DNA of 64,000 nt from the NCBI RefSeq assembly GCF_964340395.1, contig NC_135549.1:30613332-30677331 (forward strand), given 5' to 3'. Below are positions 29,295 through 37,030 of this stretch, piece by piece (position 1 is the stretch's first letter; the number at the start of each line of letters is the position of its first letter). A program made the translations under genes and the position numbers. Origin of the DNA: Glandiceps talaboti (lineage: Eukaryota; Hemichordata; Enteropneusta; Spengelidae). The notes beneath the pieces are model-generated. The model saw only the letters and a list, made by a program, of their open reading frames with translations, searched no databases and had not been told where the DNA came from.

Positions 29295-31226
29295 GACTCT
29301 AACTATAGTATCTGTTTCTTAGTTTGTTTATCTGTTTGTGTCTGTGTCTTTCCTTTCGTCTGCCTTTCTCTGACTGTCTGTTTTTCTCTGACTGTCTTTC
29401 AATAGTAGTATGAACAATCACCATTCACCAATTCTTTTCATGGAAAGTGATCATAAAATTGTAATTTTCTGACAAAAATGTTAGACTGAGAATGTTGTGG
29501 GTAGATTGGTCTTATACTCATTTGGGATATTGCTATCGATGTCTTGACATATAAAATACTAAGTAGAAGACACCGTTCCTGGACATGCAAATTATTATAT
29601 TAATATCCATAAATGGAGATAAAAACGTCTCAAATTATACTGCAAATCAAGTTAATTCTTTAGCAGTAACAAATTCAAGTAAATTATATGCTATGACGTA
29701 CTGTTTTGTCTTTGGTGTGAATTGTTTTACTTTTACTTTGAAAAGAAATATTCTTTCAGTGATAAAATGATAAATATCCACCCTATAGTGAAATGGAATA
29801 ATCTGTGTCACTGATAGAATTTGTAAACAAGTAACTCTGTTCTATTGGACTGTAGTGCATGATGGGTACAGAATGTAATGACATCATCAATCACTTTCCA
29901 TGAAAAGAATCATTGGTGAATGGTGATTGTCCATACTATATTGAAAATGGAATATTCCTTCTGAATTCAGTGAAAGAATGGTGATTGTCCATACTATTTG
30001 TCCACCCTCTATTTAAATGGAATAATCTTTGTCAATGATGAAATTTGTCAACAATTGAGTCTGTTCTATTGTACAGCTATGCATGATGGGTATATAATGC
30101 TATGACATGATTGGTTACTGTCAACTTGCAAAGAATCATGGGTAGCATTGCCATTGTCAGTTCATTCTTTGAGTAGAACAAGTCAGTTTACAGTCACTTT
30201 TTGTATCACAGTGTTATGGATTGTTTATTCTGTAAATAAATGTTCCTGAATTCTAAGGATTGGTAGGAATAATTAGTGCTTTAAAAAAAAACAAAAAAAA
30301 CGAATAAGTAGTAGTGAGTAGTCATTTATTTTTTGCAATTTTTGACATATAACCCTTAGTATAATTTAAACCCTCAAATGAGTTGATATTACAGTGATTA
30401 TCGAACTTACAAGTACTACTTTGATGTTTCCTGTAATATCTGATGTGAATTGAATTTTATAAATTACATGTAGTTTGTGTGCAGCTATGTGTTTCCAAAG
30501 ACTTTCTTTGTTGGAATTTTCTCACAAAGCAATATGATAAGGAAGATAAAAATATGTACCTTGTAATAATTAGAATTCTGATCTGTGTGTGCTTGCAATA
30601 GCCCTGTATTTTTAGTCCCCAACTGGCTAAGCGCTGATGGGACTACTACTTTGGCTTACATTCGTCTATCTTTCTGTCCATTATTTAAAACAATTATTAT
30701 TACAATAAGCCAGTGTTTAACATGGTTGCATAATTGAATGCATTTAACTATTTTATGCTCCACGGTTGGAAAGTAACATATGATATTAAACCGCACCACC
30801 TAGTTCAAGTGACAAGAATTAACAAATTATGTTGTGTGTGTAATGATTAAAGCTTTATAATTCTCATCAAGTTATTTATGTTTCACGTTTTTGTCTTTTT
30901 TAGGTCAAGGTTGGGACCGTCATCTATTTGCACTTAAATGGCTTGCACAACAAAGTGGTCACACTCCTGCCTTATTTGAAGATCCAGCTTACAAAGACAT
31001 CACTCACATAATTCTGTCAACCAGCACTGTCGCTAGTTCAGCTATTCTACTTGGAGGTTTTGCACCTGTTGTTGCTGATGGTCTAGGAGTCGGCTATCAG
31101 ATGGGCAATGACAGATCAGGATGTAATGTTACATCGTACCCACAGTCTCAAAATGTTGGTGCCTTCTTAGAGTGTGTAGACTCAAGTCTCAACGACATCT
31201 ATCATGTCTTGACAAACTCAAAGTAA
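3277..31226 (+). CDS. CPT2: Carnitine O-palmitoyltransferase 2, mitochondrial (complete, 12 exons)
   Basis: Twelve exons join in frame to 674 codons plus stop: 3277-3357, 5720-5772, 6271-6473, 7462-7521, 8304-8407, 9500-9633, 10049-10251, 11006-11279, 11577-11769, 12432-12605, 13876-14098 and 30904-31226. The human protein has 658 residues. CPT2 acts on the matrix face of the inner mitochondrial membrane. It converts long-chain acylcarnitine and CoA to acyl-CoA and carnitine for beta-oxidation. A basic leader precedes [23 protein letters not shown]. The carnitine-acyltransferase fold follows, with catalytic His about residue 393 in [14 protein letters not shown], the [15 protein letters not shown] segment at about 508-522 and the STS motif at about 606-608. 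All splice sites are GT-AG and phases agree. Intron 11 is unusually long at 16.8 kb. Confidence 0.97.
3609..4161. mobile_element. Foldback (long inverted repeat) element
   Basis: Two arms of roughly 200-230 bp are near-perfect reverse complements around a centre of about 120 bp. The left arm runs from CTTTAATCTGTAC through GATGTCATAAACTATG to CAGAGCATTATTC. The right arm repeats these words in reverse order. A 70-codon frame at 3716 is inside the arm and is not a gene. Typical of foldback or palindromic MITEs; no target duplication is evident. Confidence 0.8.
4800..5125 (+). mobile_element. LINE 3'-end remnant
   Basis: Two frames give [10 protein letters not shown] and then [23 protein letters not shown]. 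This resembles the C-terminal cysteine and EDEYHF region of non-LTR reverse transcriptases, with a frameshift between the two parts. It is followed by AT-rich sequence ending in GAATAAAAG. Decayed and 5'-truncated; the clade cannot be set. The same protein region occurs in the 36400-37030 remnant. Confidence 0.5.
5720..5772 (+). CDS. CPT2: CPT2 exon 2
   Basis: Codons 28-44 plus two bases, [18 protein letters not shown]. Acceptor TTGACAG, donor GTATGT, phase 2. The region is poorly conserved in the family, so this exon rests on frame and splice signals. Confidence 0.8.
5773..6270. other. CPT2 intron 2
   Basis: 498 bp, AT-rich; nothing recognisable. Confidence 0.8.
6271..6473 (+). CDS. CPT2: CPT2 exon 3
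   Basis: Codons 45-112, with the strongly conserved [20 protein letters not shown] stretch that opens the mature enzyme. Donor GTAAGT, phase 1. Confidence 0.96.
6474..7461. other. CPT2 intron 3
   Basis: 988 bp, AT-rich with short open frames but no recognisable gene or repeat. Confidence 0.75.
7462..7521 (+). CDS. CPT2: CPT2 exon 4
   Basis: Codons 113-132, [20 protein letters not shown]. Donor ACAG|GTAAAG, which is repeated downstream four more times at 32 bp spacing. Confidence 0.95.
7511..7668 (+). repeat. Splice-donor minisatellite, 32 bp x 5
   Basis: The last 11 bases of exon 4 plus 21 bases of intron 4 are repeated five times, starting at 7511, 7543, 7575, 7607 and 7639. Every copy keeps TATCACAG|GTAAAG, the real donor. 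Only the first donor keeps the CPT2 frame: the second and third shift it, and extension to the fourth crosses a TAA. Confidence 0.95.
7669..8303. other. Rest of CPT2 intron 4
   Basis: A poly-C/poly-A run lies near 7727-7750. From about 7965 to 8205 there is half of a foldback element whose full copy is at 56091-56548 (shared words include TAAATGCACAAGA and GATGTTTCTCTGAAATC). Confidence 0.7.
8304..8407 (+). CDS. CPT2: CPT2 exon 5
   Basis: Codons 133-167, [20 protein letters not shown] and RAEYNNQ, conserved. Acceptor TTGACAG, donor GTTAGT, phase 0. Confidence 0.95.
8408..9499. other. CPT2 intron 5
   Basis: 1092 bp. A few tandem TTATG words occur near 8680; otherwise unremarkable. Confidence 0.7.
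9500..9633 (+). CDS. CPT2: CPT2 exon 6
   Basis: Codons 168-211, with [20 protein letters not shown] and NPAKSDT. Acceptor CAACAG, donor GTAGGT, phase 2. Confidence 0.95.
9634..10048. other. CPT2 intron 6
   Basis: 415 bp; nothing recognisable. Confidence 0.8.
10049..10251 (+). CDS. CPT2: CPT2 exon 7
   Basis: Codons 212-279, [34 protein letters not shown], then [17 protein letters not shown]. Donor GTAAGC, phase 1. Confidence 0.96.
10252..11005. other. CPT2 intron 7
   Basis: 754 bp. Contains one perfect short hairpin (10617-10655); otherwise nothing recognisable. Confidence 0.75.
10617..10655. repeat. Perfect 15 bp stem hairpin
   Basis: ACAGTCCCTCTATCA and its exact reverse complement are separated by a 9-base loop. 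The stem is too short for a typical miRNA precursor. It could be a remnant of a foldback element or a structured intronic site. Confidence 0.7.
11006..11279 (+). CDS. CPT2: CPT2 exon 8
   Basis: Codons 280-370, with [28 protein letters not shown] and MLHGDGVNR. Donor GTGAGA, phase 2. Confidence 0.96.
11280..11576. other. CPT2 intron 8
   Basis: 297 bp; nothing recognisable. Confidence 0.8.
11577..11769 (+). CDS. CPT2: CPT2 exon 9 (catalytic His)
   Basis: Codons 371-435, [20 protein letters not shown] and then [16 protein letters not shown], with the catalytic histidine at about residue 393. Donor GTATGT, phase 0. Confidence 0.96.
11770..12431. other. CPT2 intron 9
   Basis: 662 bp; nothing beyond A- and T-rich runs. 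Confidence 0.8.
12432..12605 (+). CDS. CPT2: CPT2 exon 10
   Basis: Codons 436-493, [20 protein letters not shown] to [11 protein letters not shown]. Acceptor TTCACAG, donor CAG|GTTTGT. The last bases and donor recur 61-62 bp downstream. Confidence 0.94.
12735..13632 (-). mobile_element. 5'-truncated L2/CR1-like LINE
   Basis: A 244-codon frame (12897-13631) is the C-terminal part of a non-LTR reverse transcriptase, just after where the catalytic YADD would lie. It has [82 protein letters not shown]. The frame runs to its natural stop. The 3' end reads GGCAAATTTCCATTG then GGATAATAAAG and a TATATA-rich tail, as in L2-type elements. The uninterrupted frame suggests a fairly young dead-on-arrival copy in CPT2 intron 10 (12606-13875). 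Confidence 0.88.
13876..14098 (+). CDS. CPT2: CPT2 exon 11
   Basis: Codons 494-567, with [20 protein letters not shown] and [11 protein letters not shown], part of the carnitine/acyl binding region. Donor GTAAGC, phase 1. Confidence 0.97.
15427..15461. repeat. (TGTC)n microsatellite of the array unit, variable length
   Basis: One example of the tract present in every full unit. Others lie near 19253-19310, 20602-20630, 21938-22007, 25205-25234, 26526-26570, 27902-27956 and 29260-29296. Lengths differ between units, explaining part of the unit-size variation. Confidence 0.9.
15735..16243. mobile_element. MITE, copy 2 (longer relative of 2384-2489)
   Basis: Ends AGTCCTGCTTGCAGACGG and CCGTATGCAAGCAGGGC match the family at 2384 and 58424, but the interior is about 500 bp instead of about 110. 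It lies inside the 2.5 kb element. No clean target duplication is seen. Confidence 0.6.
17067..17220. mobile_element. Small MITE, family 2, copy 1
   Basis: Ends TCTATCTGCTAGACCTCGG and GAACATCTAGCAGCAAGA are inverted repeats. Possible 5 bp target duplication ATTAG on both sides. Nested in the 15488-18003 element. Confidence 0.6.
17679..17787. mobile_element. Small MITE, family 2, copy 2
   Basis: Ends TCTAGCTGCTAGACCTCAGG and CGAACGTCTAGCAGCAAGA, the same family as 17067-17220 with a shorter interior. No target duplication is visible. Confidence 0.6.
19417..19944. repeat. Inverted arms inside one array unit (example copy)
   Basis: The left arm, from AGTATGGACAATCACCATTC at 19417 to about 19461, is the reverse complement of the right arm at 19897-19944 ending GGTGATTGTCCATACT. 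About 435 bp lies between. The pair recurs in each full unit and looks like the ends of a MITE that became part of a satellite. Confidence 0.85.
19785..20131. repeat. Internal direct duplication in the array unit (example copy)
   Basis: 19785-19907 and 20008-20131 are diverged copies of a segment of about 124 bp, from TCCACCCT(A/G)TA-TGAAATGG to the GCATGATGGGTA and TCACTTTC words. Present in every unit, including the diverged first one. Confidence 0.85.
22127..24021. mobile_element. Non-autonomous hAT element, 1.9 kb, perfect 8 bp target duplication
   Basis: It is flanked by GTATGGAC on both sides (22119-22126 and 24022-24029), and other array units show the empty site with one GTATGGAC. 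Termini CAGTGTGTGAACTTAA and, reversed, CAGCGTGCGAAATTAA are inverted repeats of the hAT CAGNG type. Subterminal GGTCATAAGGACCGA and CTGGTCC words recur near both ends. A poly-C run lies near 22890. A short minus-strand acidic stretch around 22620-22760 could be a coding relic, but no transposase is recognised. Confidence 0.9.
30904..31226 (+). CDS. CPT2: CPT2 exon 12 (last)
   Basis: Codons 568-674 and stop [20 protein letters not shown], then ILSTSTVAS with the STS motif, [17 protein letters not shown] and GCNVTSYP. Acceptor TTTTTTAG. Ends YHVLTNSK. Confidence 0.97.
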
Positions 31227-31384
31227 AGTGGATCTGATACAGGGAAGGAATTCTTATGATACAGTCAATCAAAGCCAACCATGCAGAACATTAAGTTATA
31301 ATTAATTTTAACATTACAGTACATGTATAAAATTGAAGAATTAAGTTGATTGTTTTCAAAGTAGATTTTTTGCTGGTGCATTTT

Positions 31385-31490
31385 CACTTGGTATGCTCAT
31401 GAAAATATGACCACAGTGAACACTGCAAGCACTTGTGCAAATACCCCCAGTATGCCACACTCAAGCAACATCGGATTTGGTCATGATATG
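31385..31490 (-). pseudogene. Decayed relative of the 34162-34341 exon
   Basis: The plus strand shares spaced words with 34264-34355: GAACTGCAAGCAC / GAACACTGCAAGCAC, CAATACCCATGCAG / AAATACCCCCAGTATG, ACACCACACT / GCCACACT. A minus-strand frame from here gives a short hydrophobic peptide, MLLECGILGVF and so on. It looks like a degenerate duplicate. Confidence 0.4.
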
Positions 31491-32489
31491 CACTTTGGAA
31501 AAAAAGCTACAAACAGTATATTGAAAATCAATAGTTTGGTGGTTTATTCCACGGCCAGGGTTCTGTCCAGACTAACATCAACACTATATCATGGTATTAG
31601 GAGTAGAAGGAGATCAGGAATATAAAATACAGTTAGATAATCTATATGTGCACCGAGTGTCAAATTTGCACCGTCTTACATTTGTAACTTAAAAATTGTG
31701 TGATTAATATTTGCAACATATGCAAACTGTTTATTAACTCCTGGATCTGCATAGTTGGCTTTCCTTATCTGTGTCTATAACAATACAATGCAACATACAG
31801 GGAATGGAACAGTTAAAAGACGTAATTCACTGGTAGCTAACTTTTGCATCATATTATGTATTTAGAGGTGTTCATGAAGTTTATGTCTGATGAAGCTTGT
31901 CAGATTTTCTTATCACATGATGGGAGCATTGATTTCAGTTTAATTCAAAATTGTTGAGAAATGTTTTGACTGTACCAAGTGACAGGGAATAATGTTAGAT
32001 TTATTGATTCATTGTTGTGCTTTGTTCTCTTTAAGTACTAACGTACAAAACAGCACCCACAACAAATCGCTCAGTCTAGAAATATGTAAATATGTTATGA
32101 AATTTATATCAAAGTTCAGATACATGTACAATGAATTAGTGCTATATGTATCTTGTGTTCATACTGTGAAAAGATAATGTCAAGCATTGTATGTTGAAGT
32201 TCTTATTTGATAATTGAGATTCCTATACATTATCCTGTTCACTAAGACTATCTCAAAAACTCAGGAGGATAAAATTGCATTCCAGTAGATGGAAATTCAG
32301 ATTTTGTGGTAAAGCTGAAACAGTTGAAAATGTTTGAATGATTTGAAGTTCATAATTTGTTGATTCTGATCCTGAATATAATACCAAATCAATATTTTAT
32401 GTTTCAATGTTTTATATGATTGGTGATAGTTTACAAGATCTTGTTCAATTCAAATCATAGAATGAATACTTGTTTTTTTATGCATGAAT

Positions 32490-32495
32490 AATAAA
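32490..32495 (+). terminator. Candidate CPT2 polyadenylation signal AATAAA
   Basis: A canonical hexamer 1.26 kb after the stop codon. Other hexamers exist farther downstream (near 35910), so the used site is unknown. Confidence 0.3.
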
Positions 32496-34161
32496 AAGCA
32501 CTTACTATCGGAGAAACTTGAATTAGTACATGTAATGATGAAAGTCTAGTCCATGTACATTTTGTGTCATTTGATTTGATCTCTATATCTATATTTCAGC
32601 TGGTATTGATTATAGAAGAAAGCTGTAAATTACATTGTGTTTTTCAGTACTCTGCATGTAATTTTTTGAAAGTAAAAATTAGCTTAAACCTGGTGTTACT
32701 ATATGTATTAATTACAGAAACTGTAGTACATGTATTTTTTATTTCAACTCATTTGTATAGTTTTCGTCACTAAATCTAATGTATCACTGAAAAAGCCTGC
32801 TTGGTTGCAGCTAGCATGAACCAGCTTGAAATTCTGGCTGATTTCATATACTCACTTAGAATTTGACAACTGTGATTCATTTTTGTAGCTGCAAGCCTTT
32901 TCTTAGATTTCTTAGCAACATCAGTGTATTAAGTTATGTTTTGCATGGGTTCACCTTTTTTTAGCTTGCTTGAGTTAAGAAACCTACTTAATTAGTAAGT
33001 GTTTTAAATTTGAAAACTGAAATACATTTTGCATTTGTGGGAAGCCTGTTAGAGACTAATCATCAGTTCCTTGTTGCCTGGCTGGGTTCACCTTTTGTAG
33101 ATTACTTGAGTTAGACTTAGACTTGTCTTGTATATGTTGATATTTTATAACATTTTCCTATGCACAAAATGCAAAACTTTTTTCCCCATTGATGCAAGTC
33201 CAAAATACAAAATTTAGATTGATTTAAATTTGTTGAATCAGATTATCTACAGAAAAAGCTTGGAGAAAATTCAGTCTTTTTATCATCACATTCCTGATTG
33301 ACCATGTAGGACATGTAGAATTCATGTATTTATGGTTTGATTTACATAATGTTGGAGTCCCTACATCTAAGACATGTGTACACATACTGGTGTGTTATCT
33401 ATCGACAGTGATAGCCCAAGAACCACCCCAACACATGACACCTATAAACTTTATATTTAATGGGCTAATTTTCAATCCCAGGTCAGTGTCTCAACACTTT
33501 CCAATGTAGATCAAACCAACATTTTCACGAAAACAGACCCCAGAACGCAACTATTTTCAAAAATACAGTGTGACCGATTTCTTTCCTGTATATTAATAAT
33601 ACCATGGTCCAATATTAGGAGACATGAAATCAGTAATAGTATACACCTTAAAACAGCAGTTTCATAGGTATTCTATGAGCTCTGTGAGTGTGTTACATGG
33701 TCAAAGTCATCTAGCATAATGAGCGGCATCTTATCATCCAACCCCTATTGATATGCACATAAGGCCTTTATGCCTACTTATCAATATTCTTGCCACAAGT
33801 TTAAGAAGCTAAACATTAAATATCAAGTGTAAAATGTGTGTGAATTAGGAAAATCACATTGGGTTTCTAAAAGGTTCAAATTTTCCCTCCAAGTTTGAGT
33901 GGATTTTTCTATGGATTTTTTGAAGAATACTGGACATAGGGTAGCCATACAGCCTCATGCATGTATGAGTACATGACGTTCTAAGAGTTAAATTAATGGG
34001 TGTACTAGGTGGTCATAATGCCATATAGTTATTATGCCATGCATACATGTGTGCAAATTATGGCTTGATTGTTCCATGTATATTATGTACACAAAATCAC
34101 ATGAACGCGCAATCTTATTGTTCAGAGAGTTTGGTGTTTTAAATAAATATATGTTACTTAC

Positions 34162-34341
34162 ATAATAAGAATAGAACCTCATGCCATAAGAGTGCCAGTG
34201 TGGGTACTCAGTGGTATTGGCACTCCTACTTGTGCTGTTTTCTGCTGCACACTCACCAGCTACAGTTATGAAAGTACATCTGCAGAGAACTGCAAGCACA
34301 CATGCCAATACCCATGCAGAGTACACCACACTGGCACCCAT
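34162..34341 (-). CDS. Orphan exon encoding a signal-peptide-like start
   Basis: Not recognised. The minus strand starts MGASVVYSAWVLACVLAVLC with a hydrophobic core and a possible cleavage region VAGECAAENS, followed by Ser/Thr/Asn- and His/Tyr-rich sequence. Two good donors follow: GTGAGT at 34256 after TVAG, and GTAAGT at 34161. No matching second exon is recognised downstream on the minus strand. It could be the first exon of a secreted-protein gene or a fragment of one. Confidence 0.35.
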
Positions 34342-36231
34342 CTTGAATCATGGGATTCCATAATATACTAAACAGCATTTGATAATAATGTTTTGGCTGT
34401 TTTAGTTATAATTTCATACAACTGTTTATAGCCGCCTATGAACAGCAACTTATGCATGACAAAAAAATAATTTCAGTGTTTACTGTTTCATTGCAATAAT
34501 TAATATGTACCAAAGAATTTCATATTTTGATCCCAATAACTGAAAGGTCAGCACCAACACTTTGGTTGGGAAAATATGACAGTGTGTGTCATCTCAGGAC
34601 GTGATATCAGAAAAATGAGCACAAACAATACAATTATAAGCCTTCATTTTAGAATGGTGATGTACATTTGGCTAATTAAAGCTAAACAGTCATTATACAA
34701 AGTTTTGTCAGCAATGTAGTGTACATGGAGCTTGTCTGAAGTATTACAGAAATAAGGTAGATTTTGATTAAGTCAATTAGACACCAAAATGTTGAATGTC
34801 CTCTTTTCCCACAGTGACTTACAATAACAACAACACACACACAGACAGACAGATACAGAAAGACATTGATAGTGATAGCATACATGCACATCAAATGATA
34901 TTTTACTGCAGACACAAGTAAACATCTCTGTAATTTTTCCAAAGTCAGATTACAACATGTACTGTAACCATGTAAAGTTTTACCAACAGCAATAGTTGTT
35001 ATGATTCAAGTTACATTTTATTAGCACAACTGAACTGATAAGGTTCAGTAGTGCTTTAGGCATGGTGCGGCGCATGTGTGTGTGGACAACTTATGCATGG
35101 TGTGGTGTCTGTGTTGGGACATTACTGAATAAACATTCAAAAAATGTATGCAAATATGCCTAGCAACAAGACCATGCCCATAGCAACAGCCATAATATAT
35201 TGTAAAGATAACAACATGGTCGGATGTGCAACTGGACAAACATTCAGCAAATGAACACCTATACCTAGCATGGATCAGCATGTGGACAAACAATTTTGAA
35301 AACTGTACAGTTGTGCTACAATGCCATTGGTGCTATTTTTGAAGTCTGATATTAAGCAACTATGTAGCTGTCATCTGAATCTCTCAGATGTCTTCATCAT
35401 ACTGACGCTAACCCATGTCGTCACACCCCCCCCCCCACTAAAGGATAAACTCTTCTGACACGACACCAAATTTTATGCAATTCAAAGTGTGAACATAGTA
35501 CTGCTACCAAACTTTGTATAGTATTAACTATTAAACGACATTTGATGAAAGTTGTCTATGTGATGATGATGATGATGAAATATATCACTTTATATACAAA
35601 CACTGTCACTATCAACACAATTCAAAAATACCATAATGTGTAATTGAGTCTATATACCTACCTCATTTCCATGGTAACATCTATAATAAACAAATACGAA
35701 TGTATTATATACATCAACTATCTAAATTCTACTGTGTAGTAACAGCTTACTGGTTTATGATGTTGAGTCTTTGAATACAAATTAATGTTTTATATTTCAA
35801 GTCATTTAGGTATAGGGTTTACATCACACTTTTGTACTGTAGAGACGATATGAATGAAAGAAATGTTATGGATCAAATTTTTCTGAGGTGTACAAAATTG
35901 AGGATTTATCAGAAATAAATTGAAAATGGATAATCATAGTGTTGTTATTGTTATATGGTATTGACATGTTCAATGTACGTGAAGGTTCTGGGTAAAGTTT
36001 ACTATGGTGTGTCTACCTGAGTATGTTTTGGTTTTCAATTACTACATTTGGTTTTCTACTTAAGAACAATCCGTTTGCTTTAGTGTTAGTCTATAGGATA
36101 TTGGCTACCTATTGAACAGGATGTGAATGTTATGATTTTTAGCACTACTGAGCTAAGGTTCAATAGTACTATTGGCATGGCATGGTGAAATGTGTTTGTG
36201 TGTGTGTTTGTGTGTGTGTGTGTGAGTGTGT

Positions 36232-36264
<33 letters not shown>

Positions 36265-36399
36265 ATTCAAATTTTGAAAAACAAAATGAAATATAAAAGG
36301 TTCACAATTGATAAGTATACAATCAACTTACTGCATGGATCTACTGGAGAATCGGCACATAGCAGTGTTTTTAAAAAATAAAGCAAGATTAAGATAATT
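34342..36399. other. Intergenic spacer
   Basis: Holds a MITE at 35021-35318, a poly-C run near 35427 and short ATG repeats near 35570. A second fragment of the MITE end at about 36143-36180 is followed by a (TG)n tract at 36190-36265. No gene seen. Confidence 0.6.
35021..35318. mobile_element. MITE with TAGCACAACTGAAC-type ends
   Basis: Left end TTAGCACAACTGAACTGATA and right end TGTACAGTTGTGCTA are inverted. The left 50 bp or so also matches, reversed, the end of the repeat at 53941-54434, and a partial copy lies near 36143. Confidence 0.6.
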
Positions 36400-37030
36400 G
36401 TGTTTCATTATCATTTTTAACACTTTTTCTTTTTGTGATATAGTGATAAAAGTAGAAATTTTAAACTTACAATTCTTTCAGATTTGAGTTCCTTACATGA
36501 AAATAATAAGTGAAACTCATCATCTATTTCATTATTATTGCATCTGTGACAAATTCTTTCATTTAAAGGTAATCTTGGTTTACTTTTTTTTCCATTTTGA
36601 CAAATTTCTACGTAGTGTAAAATCCAAGTAATCAAATATTCATTGGATAATTTTTTTCCTTATTTACTGATGATATGATTTAACTCCAAATTATTTGAAC
36701 ACTTTAGTATGATTGTAACTTCTGATGAATAAAATTTGCCCATGGTGAATTTATATATTCAGTATTTTCAGAATGTGTGATTACTTGGCAAACTATTTAA
36801 TTTACTCCAATATTTAAACACAGACATATGAAGACTAATCTTTAATGGCAGTCTATCTAACTCAGCTCTAATTCCTTCAAATTGAGTATGTTTACTCACA
36901 CCTAAAATAAACCTGTAATAAAGAGACATACATAATCTTTCTAGACCTGTAATTTCAGTTGCCCAAATTTGTGAAGCATATGAAAGAATTGGTACGATTA
37001 AACTATCATAGAGATGTCAACAAAGTTTTG
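36400..37030 (-). mobile_element. LINE remnant, reverse transcriptase C-terminus
   Basis: The minus strand reads LYDSLIVPILSYASQIWA, then GLERLCMSLYYRFILGVSKH, AELDRLPLKISLHMSVFKYW to a stop at about 36776. In another frame (36417-36635) come NERICHRCNNNEIDDEFHLL and FSCKEL. Both are typical of the C-terminal part of non-LTR reverse transcriptases, here broken by a stop and frameshift. The catalytic core is absent. Confidence 0.8.

Larger units (their letters stand above)
14670..30250. repeat. Satellite-like tandem array, about 1.33 kb unit, nine copies
   Basis: The anchor word CATCATCAAT before CACTTTCCATG recurs at about 14783 (diverged), 18566, 19889, 21215, 24493, 25817, 27155, 28541 and 29882. 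Spacings free of insertions are 1323 to 1386 bp. Edge copies are diverged and inner ones nearly identical, as expected of unequal exchange. Each full unit carries a (TGTC)n tract, a pair of 46 bp inverted arms and an internal direct duplication of about 124 bp. A 73-codon minus-strand frame recurs in four copies only because the copies are young; it resembles no known protein. Confidence 0.95.
14099..30903. other. CPT2 intron 11 (16.8 kb)
   Basis: Far longer than any other intron of the gene, because of a large tandem array and two transposon insertions, listed separately. 14099-14670 and 30250-30903 are AT-rich flanks without recognisable elements. Confidence 0.9.
31227..34161. other. CPT2 3' UTR and spacer
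   Basis: AT-rich with no convincing exon. Contains a decayed relative of the 34341 signal-peptide exon at about 31385-31490. Possible CPT2 polyadenylation signals include AATAAA at 32490. Confidence 0.6.
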
